A DNA stretch of 64,000 bases from Pseudomonadota bacterium (GCA_039818985.1 JBCBSU010000002.1:434001-498000), one strand, 5' to 3'; shown: positions 1 through 12,255, numbered from the stretch's first letter. Made by a program: numbers and translations. The notes: generated from the sequence alone by a model not told the origin.

Positions 1-308
1 AACAGCGCAATTGGCGGGCCGACCATCGCCCAGGATATGATCCGCGCTACGCCGCTGAAAAAGAACACTGCCAGCAGAAAGCCGAACACCCTTATGCGTT
101 CGGCCTCATGCAGCGCCCGGGCGCACCAGATCAGTGCAATACCGAAGCCGAGAAACAGCGTCGCATAGAAACGGTCCTCGCTGTCCATGGTGGCGTTGAC
201 CGGGATCGCCCCGGGGATCGATTTCGGCCCCAATGCGATATGCGCCAGTGCGATCAGGCAGCAGACGCTGCCGAAGAAGATGACGAAATATTCCAGCCAT
301 TTGCGCAT
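1..308 (-). CDS. DUF4345-type small membrane protein (3' end cut by window edge)
   Basis: Reading leftwards from an ATG at 308, an open frame runs off the window after about 102 codons. It begins MRKWLEYFVIFFGSVC and has three hydrophobic stretches: roughly residues 5-26, 50-66 and 76-95. The motif DSEDRFYATLFLGFG in the loop before the second helix, and the overall pattern, resemble the DUF4345 family, whose members are about 120-140 residue inner-membrane proteins of unknown function. No specific activity can be inferred. It lies 58 bases downstream of the TonB-dependent receptor on the same strand. The C-terminus is missing. Confidence 0.6.
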   Translation of the reverse strand, partial: MRKWLEYFVIFFGSVCCLIALAHIALGPKSIPGAIPVNATMDSEDRFYATLFLGFGIALIWCARALHEAERIRVFGFLLAVFFFSGVARIISWAMVGPPIAL

Positions 309-366
309 GCGCCCGCCCCTTTGCGAAGGAGCAGGCTAACATGGCGAGAGAGTCGCCTCAATCGGC

Positions 367-2784
<2,418 letters not shown>

Positions 2785-2859
2785 AATCTCTCTCCTTTGG
2801 CCTGCGGCATTTTTTCGAGATGCTGTCATTTGGACGCCGCAAACATTCTCTGTTGACGG

Positions 2860-2888
2860 CCTATAATGAAAGATGAACCACCTTTCAA
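2860..2888 (-). promoter_or_regulatory. Predicted promoter of the TonB-receptor gene
   Basis: On the minus strand a -35-like TTGAAA (2883-2888) is separated by 17 bases from a -10-like TATAGG (2860-2865), about 75 bases upstream of the receptor ATG. Both hexamers match the sigma-70 consensus only partly, so this is a prediction. Confidence 0.4.
2867..2887. promoter_or_regulatory. Inverted repeat, candidate operator between receptor and TetR gene
   Basis: TGAAAG (2867-2872) and CTTTCA (2882-2887) form a 6-bp inverted repeat with a 9-base spacer. It sits between and over the predicted -35 and -10 of the receptor promoter. This is the expected place for an operator of the divergent TetR-family repressor. 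The repeat is short, so chance is possible. Confidence 0.35.
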
Positions 2889-2989
2889 CTTTTAGTTTGC
2901 GCCTCTGTCTTTCCTCGGTTAGACTGATGCAATCGGGACACAGGGGTGCAGGCCCCAGTGAATGCGGCGGCCAGTAAAGGGGATTATGG

Positions 2990-3619
2990 GTGGATCAGCA
3001 GACCAGCCGGAAAAAGACAGCCCGGCTGTCCGCAAAGGAACCGCGCACATCGCGTGGCCGCGCAACCCGGAAGAAACTGCTCGATGCCGCAGCGCTGGAA
3101 TTTGGCGAAAAGGGCTATCATGATGCTTCGGTAAGCAGCATCACCCGTCGCGCCGGCACCGCTTTGGGCAGTTTCTACACCTATTTCGACAGTAAGGACG
3201 AGATTTTCCGGGCGCTGGTGCAGCACATGTCGGGCGAAGTCGGACGTCATGCCGCCAGCGCCATGGCTGGAGCCGGCGACGCGCTGGAGCGCGAGCAACG
3301 CGCGCTTGAAGGCTTTCTGGCCTTCACACGCAGCCACAAGGAAATTTACCGCATTATCGATGAGGCCGAATTTGTCGATCCGGAGAGCTATCGCCAGCAT
3401 TATGAGACTGTCGCCGAGCGCATAGCCGCACGGTTGTGTACCGGATCGGAGGCCGGAGAAATGCGCGAGGGTCTTGGCGAGCTCGAAGCCTGGGCGCTGA
3501 TGGGGATGAACGTGTTTCTCGGGCTACGCTACGGCGTGTGGAGCGGCAAAGATGAGGATATCGCCGCGATCAGCGCCCGCGCCAACCGGCTGTTGCGCGA
3601 CGGCGTCGGGCCTCGGTGA
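2990..3619 (+). CDS. TetR/AcrR family transcriptional regulator
   Basis: A 209-residue one-component repressor type. The N-terminal helix-turn-helix domain spans about residues 25-75, with TRKKLLDAAALEFGEKGYHDASV, a recognition helix around SSITRRAGTALGSFY, and TYFDSKDEIFRAL, the standard TetR pattern. The rest is an alpha-helical ligand and dimerisation domain with no recognisable specificity. The start is a GTG at 2990 preceded by AAAGGGG. The ATG four bases upstream is out of frame and soon closes. It diverges from the TonB-dependent receptor, so control of that receptor is the simplest inference. Confidence 0.9.
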   Translation: MDQQTSRKKTARLSAKEPRTSRGRATRKKLLDAAALEFGEKGYHDASVSSITRRAGTALGSFYTYFDSKDEIFRALVQHMSGEVGRHAASAMAGAGDALEREQRALEGFLAFTRSHKEIYRIIDEAEFVDPESYRQHYETVAERIAARLCTGSEAGEMREGLGELEAWALMGMNVFLGLRYGVWSGKDEDIAAISARANRLLRDGVGPR

Positions 3620-3647
3620 CGATGGACCGCATGAACAACTGCCTGGC

Positions 3648-4223
3648 CTAGTCACCTGACATGCCGGGCATCATCCGTTCGACCGAATTGTCCATTCCGG
3701 CAAGCAGATGATAACCGGCGGCAGCAATATGCAAGCCGATCAACCCGGCCATGATATAGCCGCCCCAGCTATGGCCGCTATGCGCCATTTCCCAAAGCGT
3801 CGATTCGCGGTCAATCGGCACCTTTGGCAGTTCGATACCGAACCACAGCATTGGTCGGCTGCCGCCCGAAGACATCAGATAACCGCCAATCGGCAGCCCG
3901 ATCATCAGCGCATAGAACAGCCAGTGCACCGCTGTGGCCAGCGCCTTTTGCCAAGCTGGCAGCGGCGGTTCATAGGGCGGCGGCTTGTGTGTCAACCGCC
4001 AGCCCAGCCGAAATAGTGCCAGTACGAAAATGGTGATCCCGAGCGACTTGTGTAGCCGCATGGTGACGCCCTTGACCTCATCGCTCCAGCCATCATGGAA
4101 CAGGCCGATGGCGACGATGGTGATGATGGCAAAGGCCATCACCCAATGCAGCAACTGGGCAACAGCATGATAGCGCTGCTGCTGGCTGGCGGACGATGCG
4201 ATAGACGGGTTGGCTAAACTCAT
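3648..4223 (-). CDS. Cytochrome b561 family membrane protein
   Basis: An inner-membrane di-haem b-type cytochrome, an electron carrier between the quinone pool and a redox partner. The product (191 residues from the ATG at 4223) has four hydrophobic helices. Histidines sit in the expected places: RYHAVAQLLHWVMA in helix 1, MRLHKSLGI before helix 2, ATAVHWLFY in helix 3 and AHSGHSWGGYIMAGLIGLHIAAAGYH around helix 4. The frame stays open upstream to 4538 through the metW gene, but that extension has a shadow-like composition and is rejected. An alternative ATG at 4235 adds four residues, and no clear ribosome site separates the two. Many family members act as superoxide:ubiquinone oxidoreductase (CybB); that function is not proven here. 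Confidence 0.88.
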   Translation of the reverse strand: MSLANPSIASSASQQQRYHAVAQLLHWVMAFAIITIVAIGLFHDGWSDEVKGVTMRLHKSLGITIFVLALFRLGWRLTHKPPPYEPPLPAWQKALATAVHWLFYALMIGLPIGGYLMSSGGSRPMLWFGIELPKVPIDRESTLWEMAHSGHSWGGYIMAGLIGLHIAAAGYHLLAGMDNSVERMMPGMSGD

Positions 4224-4300
4224 AATGCGCATCATTAGTATCGGGGTGTGAGCAAGACCAGCAATTATGTGTTGCGAGACTACGGAGAAGTGTTTGCGGC

Positions 4301-4894
4301 TCAACCGCGCAGCAGAAACACCGCATGCTCGGCAAGCAGATTGGCCATGGCGGTGCCGGTGCGGCTGTCGCCACTGAGAAACCAGCGCCCCTCCACCTGC
4401 CAGCCACGCTCTGCAATCAGATCCTCGAAGTCCGCAATGGTCACATGGTGGATATTGGGGGTATCGTACCAGCGTTCGGGAATCAGTCGGGTCACCGGCA
4501 TCCGTCCGCCAGTGAACAGCGCGGTGCGGATGCGCCAATGGGCGAAATTGGGGAAGCTCACAAAGGCCTGGCTGGCAATGCGCAGCAAGGACTCGACAAT
4601 CCTGTCAGGGCGGCCTGTGGTCTGCAGCGTCTGGCTGAGCACCGCATAATCGAACCCCGCTGCGGGATAATCGGCAAGATCGGTATCGGCATCACCCTGG
4701 ACCACCGACAGGCCGCGGCCCATGGCTGCGGCAACATTGGCAGCATCGATCTCCAGTCCGCGCGCATCGACCTGCTTGTCCTGACGCAATGCCGCCAGCA
4801 ACGTGCCGTCGCCACAACCGATATCGAGCACCCGGGATTGCGGTGCGATCTGGTCGTAGATAACGGCAAGGTCGGGACGCAGCGCCGCGCTCAC
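4301..4894 (-). CDS. metW: Methionine biosynthesis protein MetW
   Basis: A 197-residue methyltransferase-fold protein that in many proteobacteria works with MetX in homoserine acylation. The SAM-binding-like glycine motif [15 protein letters not shown] is at about residues 22-36. The family-typical stretches [34 protein letters not shown] and FLLRG at the C-terminus are present. The length is normal for MetW. It overlaps the end of metX by four bases, so the two are translationally coupled. Confidence 0.93.
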   Translation of the reverse strand: MSAALRPDLAVIYDQIAPQSRVLDIGCGDGTLLAALRQDKQVDARGLEIDAANVAAAMGRGLSVVQGDADTDLADYPAAGFDYAVLSQTLQTTGRPDRIVESLLRIASQAFVSFPNFAHWRIRTALFTGGRMPVTRLIPERWYDTPNIHHVTIADFEDLIAERGWQVEGRWFLSGDSRTGTAMANLLAEHAVFLLRG

Positions 4895-6051
4895 ACAGCT
4901 TCTCCATTGGCAAGAAAACCGCTGATGATCCGATCCATTTCCGGGTTTTCCAGCAGGAAGGCATCATGGCCGAATGGAGACGACAGTTCGACGAAACTGG
5001 CCTCGGCCCCGGCAGCGTTGAGCGCATGGACGATGCGCCGCGATTCGGCCGTCGGATATAGCCAGTCAGTGTCGAAACTGATCAGGCAGAAACGTGCCCG
5101 CGCTGCGGCAAAGGCCTTGGCCAGCGAACCACCGCCAGCGTCGGCAAGGTCGAAATAGTCCATTGCCCGGGTGATATAGAGATAGCTGTTGGCATCGAAG
5201 CGATCGACAAAGCTGATCCCCTGATGCCGCAAATAGCTCTCAATCTGGAAGTCGGCATCGAAACCGAACGTCTTGGCGTCACGATCCTGCAGCCGCCGGC
5301 CGAATTTCTCGGTCAGCCCGGCCTCCGACAGATAGGTGATATGCGCTGCCATGCGCGCCACCGCCAGCCCCGAAGCCGGTGCCTCGCCCCTTTCTCCTTC
5401 GGCACCATAATAGCCGCCGCCGCGCCAACGCGGATCCGCCATGATGGCCTGGCGCCCAACCTCGTGAAAGGCGATATTCTGCGCCGAATGGCGCGCCGCC
5501 GAGGCAATGACCAGCGACGCCGCAACCCGATCGGGAAAAAGCACCGGCCAGGCCAGCGCCTGCATCCCGCCCATCGAACCGCCAATCACCGCCGCCAGCC
5601 GGTCAATACCCAGATGGTCCATCAGCAGCGCCTGCGCCCGAACCATATCGAAAATGGTAATCACCGGGAAATCCATCCCCCACGGCACACCAGTCGCAGG
5701 ATTGAGCGTCGCGGGACCGGAAGAGCCCATGCAGCTGCCGATGACATTGATGCAGATGACGCAGAAACGGTCGGTGTCGATCGGCTTGCCCGGTCCTACC
5801 AGCCGCGACCACCAGCCCGGCTTCCCGGTCACCGGATGGGGGCTGGCGACATAGTGATCGCCGGTCAGCGCATGGCACACCAGCACCGCATTGCTGGCAT
5901 CCCGGTTCAATGTACCATAGCTTTCATAGGCCAGCGCCACAGGACTCAGCGCAGCGCCGCAATCGAGCGGCAGCGGACCCAGCAGTTCAACCCGCTTGTC
6001 GCGGCCAAAACGGCTGTCTCCGGCAGCGGAAGGAGGGGCCGGGGATGTCAT
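4891..6051 (-). CDS. metX: Homoserine O-acyltransferase MetX
   Basis: Acylates L-homoserine as the first committed step of methionine synthesis in the cytoplasm. The 386-residue product has the alpha/beta-hydrolase fold. The nucleophile Ser is in [12 protein letters not shown], an Asp in [13 protein letters not shown] and the catalytic His in [12 protein letters not shown]. The MetX hallmarks [10 protein letters not shown] and [14 protein letters not shown] are also present. Acetyl- versus succinyl-CoA specificity cannot be decided safely by eye. It is first in a metX-metW pair and diverges from hisC across 119 bases. I looked for a SAM riboswitch in that gap and did not recognise one. Confidence 0.95.
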   Translation of the reverse strand: MTSPAPPSAAGDSRFGRDKRVELLGPLPLDCGAALSPVALAYESYGTLNRDASNAVLVCHALTGDHYVASPHPVTGKPGWWSRLVGPGKPIDTDRFCVICINVIGSCMGSSGPATLNPATGVPWGMDFPVITIFDMVRAQALLMDHLGIDRLAAVIGGSMGGMQALAWPVLFPDRVAASLVIASAARHSAQNIAFHEVGRQAIMADPRWRGGGYYGAEGERGEAPASGLAVARMAAHITYLSEAGLTEKFGRRLQDRDAKTFGFDADFQIESYLRHQGISFVDRFDANSYLYITRAMDYFDLADAGGGSLAKAFAAARARFCLISFDTDWLYPTAESRRIVHALNAAGAEASFVELSSPFGHDAFLLENPEMDRIISGFLANGEAV

Positions 6052-6170
6052 GCAGCGGCGCTAGAGCGGTTTGCCGCGGGCTGTCAATGTCGCAGGCTGT
6101 GACATTTCGCGCTTGGCAGGGACCCATCACCACCGTTAATGGCCGCAGGAAAGCGAGAAAAAGACATATC

Positions 6171-7295
6171 ATGACCGTCCCTTCCCCTTCCGGCCCCCAG
6201 CCCAAGCCCTGGATCAGTGCGATATCGGCCTATAGCCCGGGCAAGTCGCGCCTCGGCCAGGGCATGACACCGGTCAAGCTGTCGTCGAACGAGAACCCGC
6301 TCGGTGCCTGCGCTGCAGCAATCGCCAGCCTTTCCAGCGATGCGACCGCCAAAGCCGCCCGCTATCCCGACCCCGATGCTACAGAGCTGCGTATGGCTGT
6401 GGGTGCGTTACACGATCTGCCGGTCGCGCAGATTGTCTGCGGTACCGGATCGGACGAGTTGCTCAATCTGGCAGCCCAAGGCTATGCTGGTCCCGGCGAT
6501 GAGATCATCCATGTACGCTATGGCTTTGCCGTTTATGACATAGCAACACGGCGTATCGGCGCGGTGCCGGTGATCGCCCCCGACAAGGATTATGGTACCG
6601 ATATCGACACGGTCCTGGCCTGTGTCAGCGACAAGACTCGCGTCATCTATCTCGCCAACCCCAATAACCCCACTGGCACCATCATCGCCGATAGCGAGAT
6701 CGCGCGGTTGCATGCCGCGCTGCCTGACACCGTGCTGCTGGTCCTCGACCAGGCTTATGGCGAGTATCTCGAACCCGCTGCGGGGAGCGACCCGTTTTCG
6801 CTGGCGCGAGCCCATGACAATGTGCTGATCACCCGCACCTTCTCGAAAATCTATGGTCTGGCGGCACAGCGCATCGGCTGGGCCTTTGGCGCACCGGGAT
6901 TGATCGACACCATCAACCGCATCCGTGCGCCATTCAACGTTACCAGCTCGGGTCAGGCAGCGGCCCTCGCGGCACTTGGCGATCAGGATTTCGTCACCCG
7001 CTCACGCGAACATAATGCCCGGTGGCGACAATGGCTTGTCAATGAACTGGCAACGCTCGGCAATTACGGGCTCGAGGCCATTCCCAGCCATGCCAATTTC
7101 CTGCTGGTCCGGTTTGGCGGTGGCCTGACTGCGGAATCGGCCTATCATGGCCTTGCGGCAGCAGGCTATATCGCCCGCTGGCTTCCGGGCCAGGGCCTTC
7201 CTGACTGCCTGCGCATCAGCATCGGCACCGAAGCAGAGATGCACGGCATGATGCGGGCCCTGCGGGCGCTATGCGACAATGGCGCGGCGTCATGA
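6171..7295 (+). CDS. hisC: Histidinol-phosphate aminotransferase HisC
   Basis: A PLP-dependent aminotransferase converting imidazole-acetol phosphate and glutamate to histidinol phosphate. In this lineage it is often also used for tyrosine and phenylalanine. The 374-residue product shows [10 protein letters not shown] near the N-terminus, [21 protein letters not shown] (PLP-ring Asp) and [17 protein letters not shown] (Schiff-base Lys). The start is the ATG at 6171 after a GGAAAGCGAG stretch; the open frame further upstream belongs to the metX region. It overlaps the following dehydrogenase gene by four bases (ATGA), linking it to aromatic amino-acid synthesis. Confidence 0.95.
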   Translation: MTVPSPSGPQPKPWISAISAYSPGKSRLGQGMTPVKLSSNENPLGACAAAIASLSSDATAKAARYPDPDATELRMAVGALHDLPVAQIVCGTGSDELLNLAAQGYAGPGDEIIHVRYGFAVYDIATRRIGAVPVIAPDKDYGTDIDTVLACVSDKTRVIYLANPNNPTGTIIADSEIARLHAALPDTVLLVLDQAYGEYLEPAAGSDPFSLARAHDNVLITRTFSKIYGLAAQRIGWAFGAPGLIDTINRIRAPFNVTSSGQAAALAALGDQDFVTRSREHNARWRQWLVNELATLGNYGLEAIPSHANFLLVRFGGGLTAESAYHGLAAAGYIARWLPGQGLPDCLRISIGTEAEMHGMMRALRALCDNGAAS

Positions 7296-8197
7296 CGGCG
7301 TTTCGGCACATTGCGATCATCGGCACGGGTCTGATCGGTGGCTCGGTGGCGCGGGCGGTACGCGAAAAACTGCCCGATATGCAGCTTTCGGGCTTTGACC
7401 GCGATATAGCTACCCGCAACCGCGCCAGTGAACTGGGGCTCTTCGATGCGGTGCATGACGATTATGCCGCGCTGTCGGCGGCTGATCTGGTGCTGCTGTG
7501 CGTCCCGGTAGGGGCGATGGGCGATGTCGCCAGCGATATCGCACCCCATATTACCCCCGATGCGATCATCAGCGATGTCGGCTCGTGCAAAGCCAGCGTG
7601 CTCGCCGATCTGCGCGCTGCCTTGCCCGGTGCCGCAATCATTCCGGCGCATCCCGTCGCGGGCACCGAGAAAAGTGGCCCCGATGCCGGCTTTGCAAGCC
7701 TGTTTGAAGGCCGCTGGTGCATCCTGACCCCGGATGCTGATGCAAAGGAGACGGATATTGCCAGGCTGGAGGCGTTCTGGACCGCACTGGGCGCGGATAC
7801 CGAACGGATGGATGCGACGCATCATGACCGGGTGCTGGCGGTGACCAGCCATTTGCCGCATCTTATCGCCTATACCATTGTCGGCACCGCCAGTGATCTG
7901 GAGAGCGTTACCCGCTCGGAAGTGATCAAATATTCTGCTGGCGGCTTTCGCGACTTTACCCGAATCGCCGCCTCCGACCCGGTAATGTGGCGCGATGTCT
8001 TCCTCTCCAACCGGGAGGCTGTACTCGACATGCTGCAACGCTTCACCGAGGATCTGACCGCATTGCAGCGCGCCATCCGCCGTGACGAAGGCGATGTACT
8101 CGAGGACCTGTTCTCCCGCACCCGCGCCATCAGGCGGAGGATTATCGATGAGGGACAGGATGATGCCTCTGCCGATTTCGGCCGCCGCCATGACTAG
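7292..8197 (+). CDS. tyrA: Prephenate/arogenate dehydrogenase family protein
   Basis: An NAD(P)-dependent oxidative decarboxylation enzyme of tyrosine synthesis. The 301-residue product starts with a dinucleotide-binding Rossmann motif, [14 protein letters not shown]. It carries the family motifs [25 protein letters not shown] and [19 protein letters not shown] (catalytic His region). The ATG at 7292 overlaps the hisC stop, and an in-frame start at 7271 would lie inside hisC. The hisC-dehydrogenase pairing is common in Alphaproteobacteria (cyclohexadienyl dehydrogenase, TyrC/TyrA). Whether it prefers prephenate or arogenate is unknown. Its last four bases overlap the convergent acyltransferase gene. 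Confidence 0.93.
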   Translation: MTAFRHIAIIGTGLIGGSVARAVREKLPDMQLSGFDRDIATRNRASELGLFDAVHDDYAALSAADLVLLCVPVGAMGDVASDIAPHITPDAIISDVGSCKASVLADLRAALPGAAIIPAHPVAGTEKSGPDAGFASLFEGRWCILTPDADAKETDIARLEAFWTALGADTERMDATHHDRVLAVTSHLPHLIAYTIVGTASDLESVTRSEVIKYSAGGFRDFTRIAASDPVMWRDVFLSNREAVLDMLQRFTEDLTALQRAIRRDEGDVLEDLFSRTRAIRRRIIDEGQDDASADFGRRHD

Positions 8198-8937
8198 GCC
8201 GGAACGGCATCTTCCGCGTTAGCGCCGCAGTCATTGAGCGCATTGATCGCTTCCGTCACCCTTGCCTCCATCTCGGCGCGCGGTAGCCCGGGCGGTATCG
8301 GATCACCAACTCTGTAGGTTATTGTTCCGGGGTATTTTATCCGATTATACGGCCCCAACAACCGGCCACTGTCTACCGCCACCGGCACTACGGTAAGGCC
8401 AAAGGCACGATACAGCCCGGCAAAACCCGATTGTAGCTTGCCCCGCTCGCCATGGCGCATCCGCGTACCCTCGGGAAAAATCACCAATGGCCGGCCATCG
8501 GCAATATAGGTCTTTGCCGCCTTCATCATCGCCCGCAAGGCGCCGGCCCCGCCCGAGCGATCGACATAGATCATGCCATAGCTCTTGGCGACACCGCTCC
8601 ACAGCGGAATCGCCGAGAGCTGCCGCTTGGCAATCGGCACGGGACGCTCATGCAGCCGCAGCAGCTCGATCGTCTCGAAAAAGGATTCATGGCGCAGCGC
8701 ATAAAGCACCGGGCCATGGCGGAAATGGCCATCGACCACAACCCTGATCCCCAGCAGCCAACGCACACAGCCATAATGAAAATGCCCCCAGCCATGCGCC
8801 GCCGAGCGCAATAGCGACATGGAAAGCGGCGCGGCCAGTGCCGCGAGCACAACAAAGGGCACCGACCCTGTATAAAAGACCAGCGTGAACAGCGCCGTAC
8901 GCAGAGCGGCGATGATGGTCTTCAGGCCCGATAGCAT
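8194..8937 (-). CDS. Lysophospholipid acyltransferase (PlsC family)
   Basis: Likely transfers an acyl chain to lysophosphatidic acid or a related lysolipid at the inner membrane. The 247-residue protein has an N-terminal hydrophobic helix (about residues 10-45). The catalytic motif is ALRHESFFETI, an H-x4-E form of the usual H-x4-D seen in many proteobacterial members. The acceptor-phosphate motif LVIFPEGTRMRHGE follows, and then a third-block pattern VVPVAVDSGRL. It is 6 bases downstream of the YdcF-type gene on the same strand. Confidence 0.9.
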   Translation of the reverse strand: MLSGLKTIIAALRTALFTLVFYTGSVPFVVLAALAAPLSMSLLRSAAHGWGHFHYGCVRWLLGIRVVVDGHFRHGPVLYALRHESFFETIELLRLHERPVPIAKRQLSAIPLWSGVAKSYGMIYVDRSGGAGALRAMMKAAKTYIADGRPLVIFPEGTRMRHGERGKLQSGFAGLYRAFGLTVVPVAVDSGRLLGPYNRIKYPGTITYRVGDPIPPGLPRAEMEARVTEAINALNDCGANAEDAVPA

Positions 8938-8943
8938 CGGCGA

Positions 8944-9474
8944 CTATATCCCGGTCAACGCCCCGGCCAGGCGCAGCAGATATTTGTTATATTCGGTGAA
9001 CAGCACCCGCAGCGACGGTTCGCCGCGCACGGCATCGCGATAGATGGTGACATTGTCCGGCATCGCGCGTTCAATCTCGAAAGCGGCACGATGCATGTGC
9101 CAGTCCGAGGTAATCAGCCGTACACTGTCATATTCGCCCTTGGCGACCCAGCGTGCCATTTCCAGCGCATTGGTGCGGGTATCGACGGCAGCAAAGCCGA
9201 GATCGATGCAGCAGTTGAACGTCGCTTCATGGTCAGGATATTGCGCCACCAGCTCCTCGCGCAGCACCTGGCGGTCGACCCCGGTGATCAGCATCGCCTT
9301 CGACCAGTCTTTCTCCACCGCTTCAAGCCCGCGCTCGATCCGCATCGGGGCGCCGGTGAGAACCACAATGGCATCGGTCTCACGGTCATCGAGCGGCAGC
9401 GGCAGCGATACCGCAAAGACGATAAAGCCGACAATCCAGCTCAGCATGACAAGGGCAAGGATACGGATAATCAT
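8944..9474 (-). CDS. YdcF family protein (DUF218)
   Basis: A 176-residue protein with one N-terminal membrane helix (residues 4-26) and a soluble domain outside it. The DUF218 pattern is clear: DAIVVLTGAPMRIERGLEA, then DTRTNALEMARWV and LITSDWHMHRAAFEIER. In the family these are the conserved active-site-like segments. E. coli YdcF and SanA relatives are linked to envelope integrity, but no reaction is established. It lies between ftsX and the acyltransferase on the same strand, suggesting an envelope role. Confidence 0.85.
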   Translation of the reverse strand: MIIRILALVMLSWIVGFIVFAVSLPLPLDDRETDAIVVLTGAPMRIERGLEAVEKDWSKAMLITGVDRQVLREELVAQYPDHEATFNCCIDLGFAAVDTRTNALEMARWVAKGEYDSVRLITSDWHMHRAAFEIERAMPDNVTIYRDAVRGEPSLRVLFTEYNKYLLRLAGALTGI

Positions 9475-9484
9475 GAAGTGATGT

Positions 9485-10381
9485 TTATAATGTTTTCCTG
9501 AGTGCGACCAGAACCGTGATCCGCGCGGTCACTATGCTCAGCGCAATAACCGCTATCGGCACCAGCGCAAGCGCCAATATGTCGGGCCAGTCCAGCCCGC
9601 CAGCAGCGAACAGTCCGGCATCGAGCCTGGAAACCTGCCGCCCGAGAAGCAGCAGCAATACGCCGGCAATCACCACGCCGACAAGGCTGCCAAAAGCGGC
9701 GTCGAGCGCGATGCGCCGCTGGAACAGCCGCGCCACCTGCACATCGGTGGCGCCAAGCAGATGCATGACATTGATGGTGGCGCGATGGGTGTCGAGCGAG
9801 CTGCGCACCGACAGCACAACGGCGGATGCAGTGGCGATGACCAGCAGCGTCACCAATATTATCGCGAGTATCTGCAGCGAGCCCAGCAGGTCAAATACCG
9901 GTCGCAACCAGGCACCATGGGCATCGATCTGCGCCGATGGTGCGGCATCGGCCAGCGCCTGTTGCAGCCGATCGAGCGCCGCCGCATCGGCGGGCACCGC
10001 AAGATCGAGATCGATCATCGCCGGTATGGTGATGGTTTCTGCAATATCCTCTGCGCCCAGCCACGGTGTCAGCAATGCCTGCAGCTCGGCGTCGCTCAAT
10101 GTCCGTCGACTGGCAACGATATCGAGACCGTCAAGCATCGCCTCGGCGGCCTCGCGTTCGCGTGCCTGTTGCACCGGATCGGCGGCGACGATCTGCACCG
10201 TCACCCGGCCGGCAAGATCGGCATTGATCCCCTGCGCCGCGCTGCGCAGCGTCAGACCGCTGGCGACTGCGAGCACGGTAAACAGGATCATGATGGCAAT
10301 CACCCAGGGCATAGGGCCGGACAGCCGACCTTCGGGGATCAGCCGTCGCTCGGCTGCGGTGGCACGGAACAGGCCGATCAC
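9485..10381 (-). CDS. ftsX: Cell division protein FtsX
   Basis: The membrane partner of FtsE in the divisome ABC-type complex that controls periplasmic amidase activity at the septum. The 298-residue protein has a membrane helix at about residues 25-47 and a periplasmic domain to about 165. Three further helices follow (about 168-190, 215-237 and 265-287), with the FtsX pattern IAATSAVVLSVRSSLDTHRATINVMHLLGATD just after helix 2. Its start overlaps the end of ftsE by four bases. Confidence 0.92.
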   Translation of the reverse strand: MIGLFRATAAERRLIPEGRLSGPMPWVIAIMILFTVLAVASGLTLRSAAQGINADLAGRVTVQIVAADPVQQAREREAAEAMLDGLDIVASRRTLSDAELQALLTPWLGAEDIAETITIPAMIDLDLAVPADAAALDRLQQALADAAPSAQIDAHGAWLRPVFDLLGSLQILAIILVTLLVIATASAVVLSVRSSLDTHRATINVMHLLGATDVQVARLFQRRIALDAAFGSLVGVVIAGVLLLLLGRQVSRLDAGLFAAGGLDWPDILALALVPIAVIALSIVTARITVLVALRKTL

Positions 10382-11124
10382 GACATTGTCCCCAAATCCG
10401 ACTCTGGCGCCATGCCGTCACGATCTGCCGGACGTGGCGGATTGCGCAAAGCGCCGGTCGGATCCGACAAGGCACCGCGATTGAGCCGCATCATATGGGC
10501 ATCGCGCACCTGGGCCAGCAGATGGACATCATGGGTAGCAACCACCACGGTGGTACCGAGCCGGTTCAGTGCCTCGAACAGCTTGAGCAGGCGGATCGCC
10601 ATCTCCGGATCAACATTGCCGGTCGGCTCGTCCGCCACCAGTATCTCCGGCCGGGCGATCACCGCACGGGCAATGGCGACGCGTTGCTGCTCACCCCCGG
10701 AAAGCGTCGCCGGTCGCGCGCTGGCACGATCGGCCAGGCCAACCCATTCGAGCATCTCACACACCGGATCGTCGAGATCCTTCTCCACCACCCCCGCAAC
10801 GCGCAGTGGCAGCGCGATATTGTCATAGGCGGACAGATGGGGCACCAGCCGGAAATCCTGAAACACAACACCGAGACGCCGACGGAAACCCGGCAACCGG
10901 TCGCGCGTCAGGGTAATGGTATCGGTATCGAACATGCGGATGACACCACGGCTGGGACGCTGCGCCAGATAGAGCAGCCTGAGCAGCGACGTCTTGCCGG
11001 CGCCCGACGCCCCGGTGAGGAAATAGAAGCTCCCCGGATAAAGTCGGAAGCTGATATCGGAGAGCACCTCATTGCCTGTGCCGTAGCGCAGTCCGACATT
11101 ATCGAATGTGACGATTTCCTGCAT
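10378..11124 (-). CDS. ftsE: Cell division ATP-binding protein FtsE
   Basis: The cytoplasmic ABC ATPase that pairs with FtsX. The 248-residue product has Walker A GASGAGKTSLL, Q-loop VFQDFRLVPHLSAYDN, signature LSGGEQQRVAIARA, Walker B ILVADEPTGNVDP and switch His VVVATHDVHLL. I chose the ATG at 11124 (MQEIVTFDNVGLRYG). An upstream in-frame start at 11205 adds 27 residues of non-conserved sequence. It is first in an ftsE-ftsX unit, divergent from the zinc-ribbon membrane protein. Confidence 0.94.
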   Translation of the reverse strand: MQEIVTFDNVGLRYGTGNEVLSDISFRLYPGSFYFLTGASGAGKTSLLRLLYLAQRPSRGVIRMFDTDTITLTRDRLPGFRRRLGVVFQDFRLVPHLSAYDNIALPLRVAGVVEKDLDDPVCEMLEWVGLADRASARPATLSGGEQQRVAIARAVIARPEILVADEPTGNVDPEMAIRLLKLFEALNRLGTTVVVATHDVHLLAQVRDAHMMRLNRGALSDPTGALRNPPRPADRDGMAPESDLGTMS

Positions 11125-11380
11125 ATGCGCTGCGTTATACGGTTCTTTCCCGGCGAATGCGGCATGTCCCGCGCATCGAGCTGGCACGGAAATGGCGCTG
11201 GTCATGGCAATGCTATACGCCCCGGCAATGATCCTGCAAGGGGCGGCGCAACACCAATGGCGTCACGCCATCCCGGCAAAGGTGGTTTTTCGGCGCATAA
11301 ATGCGGTTCCCCCCTTGCACGATTTTCACCGCGCGTGTTTAGATTCGCATCGCAATGAATGAACGGCCCGGACGTTATCG

Positions 11381-12247
11381 ATGATTATTGCCTGCCCCTC
11401 CTGCGGTACGCGCTATGCGGTACCGGACAGTGCCATTGGAGCCACCGGGCGCACCGTACGTTGCGCCAAATGCGGGCATAGCTGGCACCAGGCCGGGCCG
11501 GGCCAGGCTGTGCGACAGCCCCGGGCAGTGCCGCCCCCGGCCAAAGCCCCGCCAGCGCCGGAGCCTGCAGCGGTGCCGGAAACACCAGAGCCTGAGGTCG
11601 CCGCACCCGATCCCGAACCATCGACGCCGGCAAAGCCGGAACCCGCCGCCGACAGCATTGATGCGCCGCCCTCTTTCCGCAGCGCCCCCGACACACCGCC
11701 AATGGGTGGCATCGCCGACACACCCCTGCATGGCGATGCCGGCGCTTATCATGAGGACCAGATCGACGCGCCTCAATCCGATCCGTTCGCGCATGAACCG
11801 CCGTTCAAGCCGCGACGCAACCCTGTCAAGCTGTGGACACGCGCCGCCATCGCCTTTGCCATGGTGGCGGTGATATTGGGCGGCGCCATCTATGCCTATG
11901 GCCTGCCGCAATGGCTGACCGTGGGGCAGCCGGAGATGGGTGAGGAAATTGCGGGGCTGGAAATCATGCTGCCAATCGATGAGGATGACCGGCGTACCCT
12001 GCCCGATGGCACCGAATTATTCGCCGCCAGCGGCAGCGTCGTCAACAAGGGCAGCGAACGGCGCGACGTGCCCGACATGCTGATCGTGCTGCGCAATGCC
12101 GATGACCGCATTGTCTATGAGCAGGAAATCCGCGCCCCGGTCGACAGCCTGGGGCCGGGTGAAGAGGCACGGTTCGACGAGGCGCTGCTCGATATCCCGC
12201 GTTCGGCGGTCAAGGCAGAAATTGGCTGGGCCCCCGGCGCGCTCTAG
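11381..12247 (+). CDS. MJ0042-type zinc-ribbon membrane protein
   Basis: A 288-residue protein with an N-terminal CxxC...CxxC zinc ribbon (CPSCGTRYAVPDSAIG then VRCAKCGHSWHQ), the MJ0042 finger. A Pro/Ala/Glu-rich linker spans about residues 45-145. One membrane helix follows (about 154-174, AAIAFAMVAVILGGAIYAYG). The C-terminal domain resembles the DUF3426-like extracytoplasmic domain (FAASGSVVNKGSERRDVPDMLI). Such proteins are common next to ftsE in alphaproteobacteria, and their job is unknown. The linker length is likely variable and it is probably disordered. Confidence 0.82.
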   Translation: MIIACPSCGTRYAVPDSAIGATGRTVRCAKCGHSWHQAGPGQAVRQPRAVPPPAKAPPAPEPAAVPETPEPEVAAPDPEPSTPAKPEPAADSIDAPPSFRSAPDTPPMGGIADTPLHGDAGAYHEDQIDAPQSDPFAHEPPFKPRRNPVKLWTRAAIAFAMVAVILGGAIYAYGLPQWLTVGQPEMGEEIAGLEIMLPIDEDDRRTLPDGTELFAASGSVVNKGSERRDVPDMLIVLRNADDRIVYEQEIRAPVDSLGPGEEARFDEALLDIPRSAVKAEIGWAPGAL

Positions 12248-12255
12248 GGCTGGCC

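Noticed and set aside
6052-6170. SAM riboswitch upstream of metX
   Set aside because: The short metX leader lacks a recognisable SAM-I, SAM-II or SAM-V pattern.
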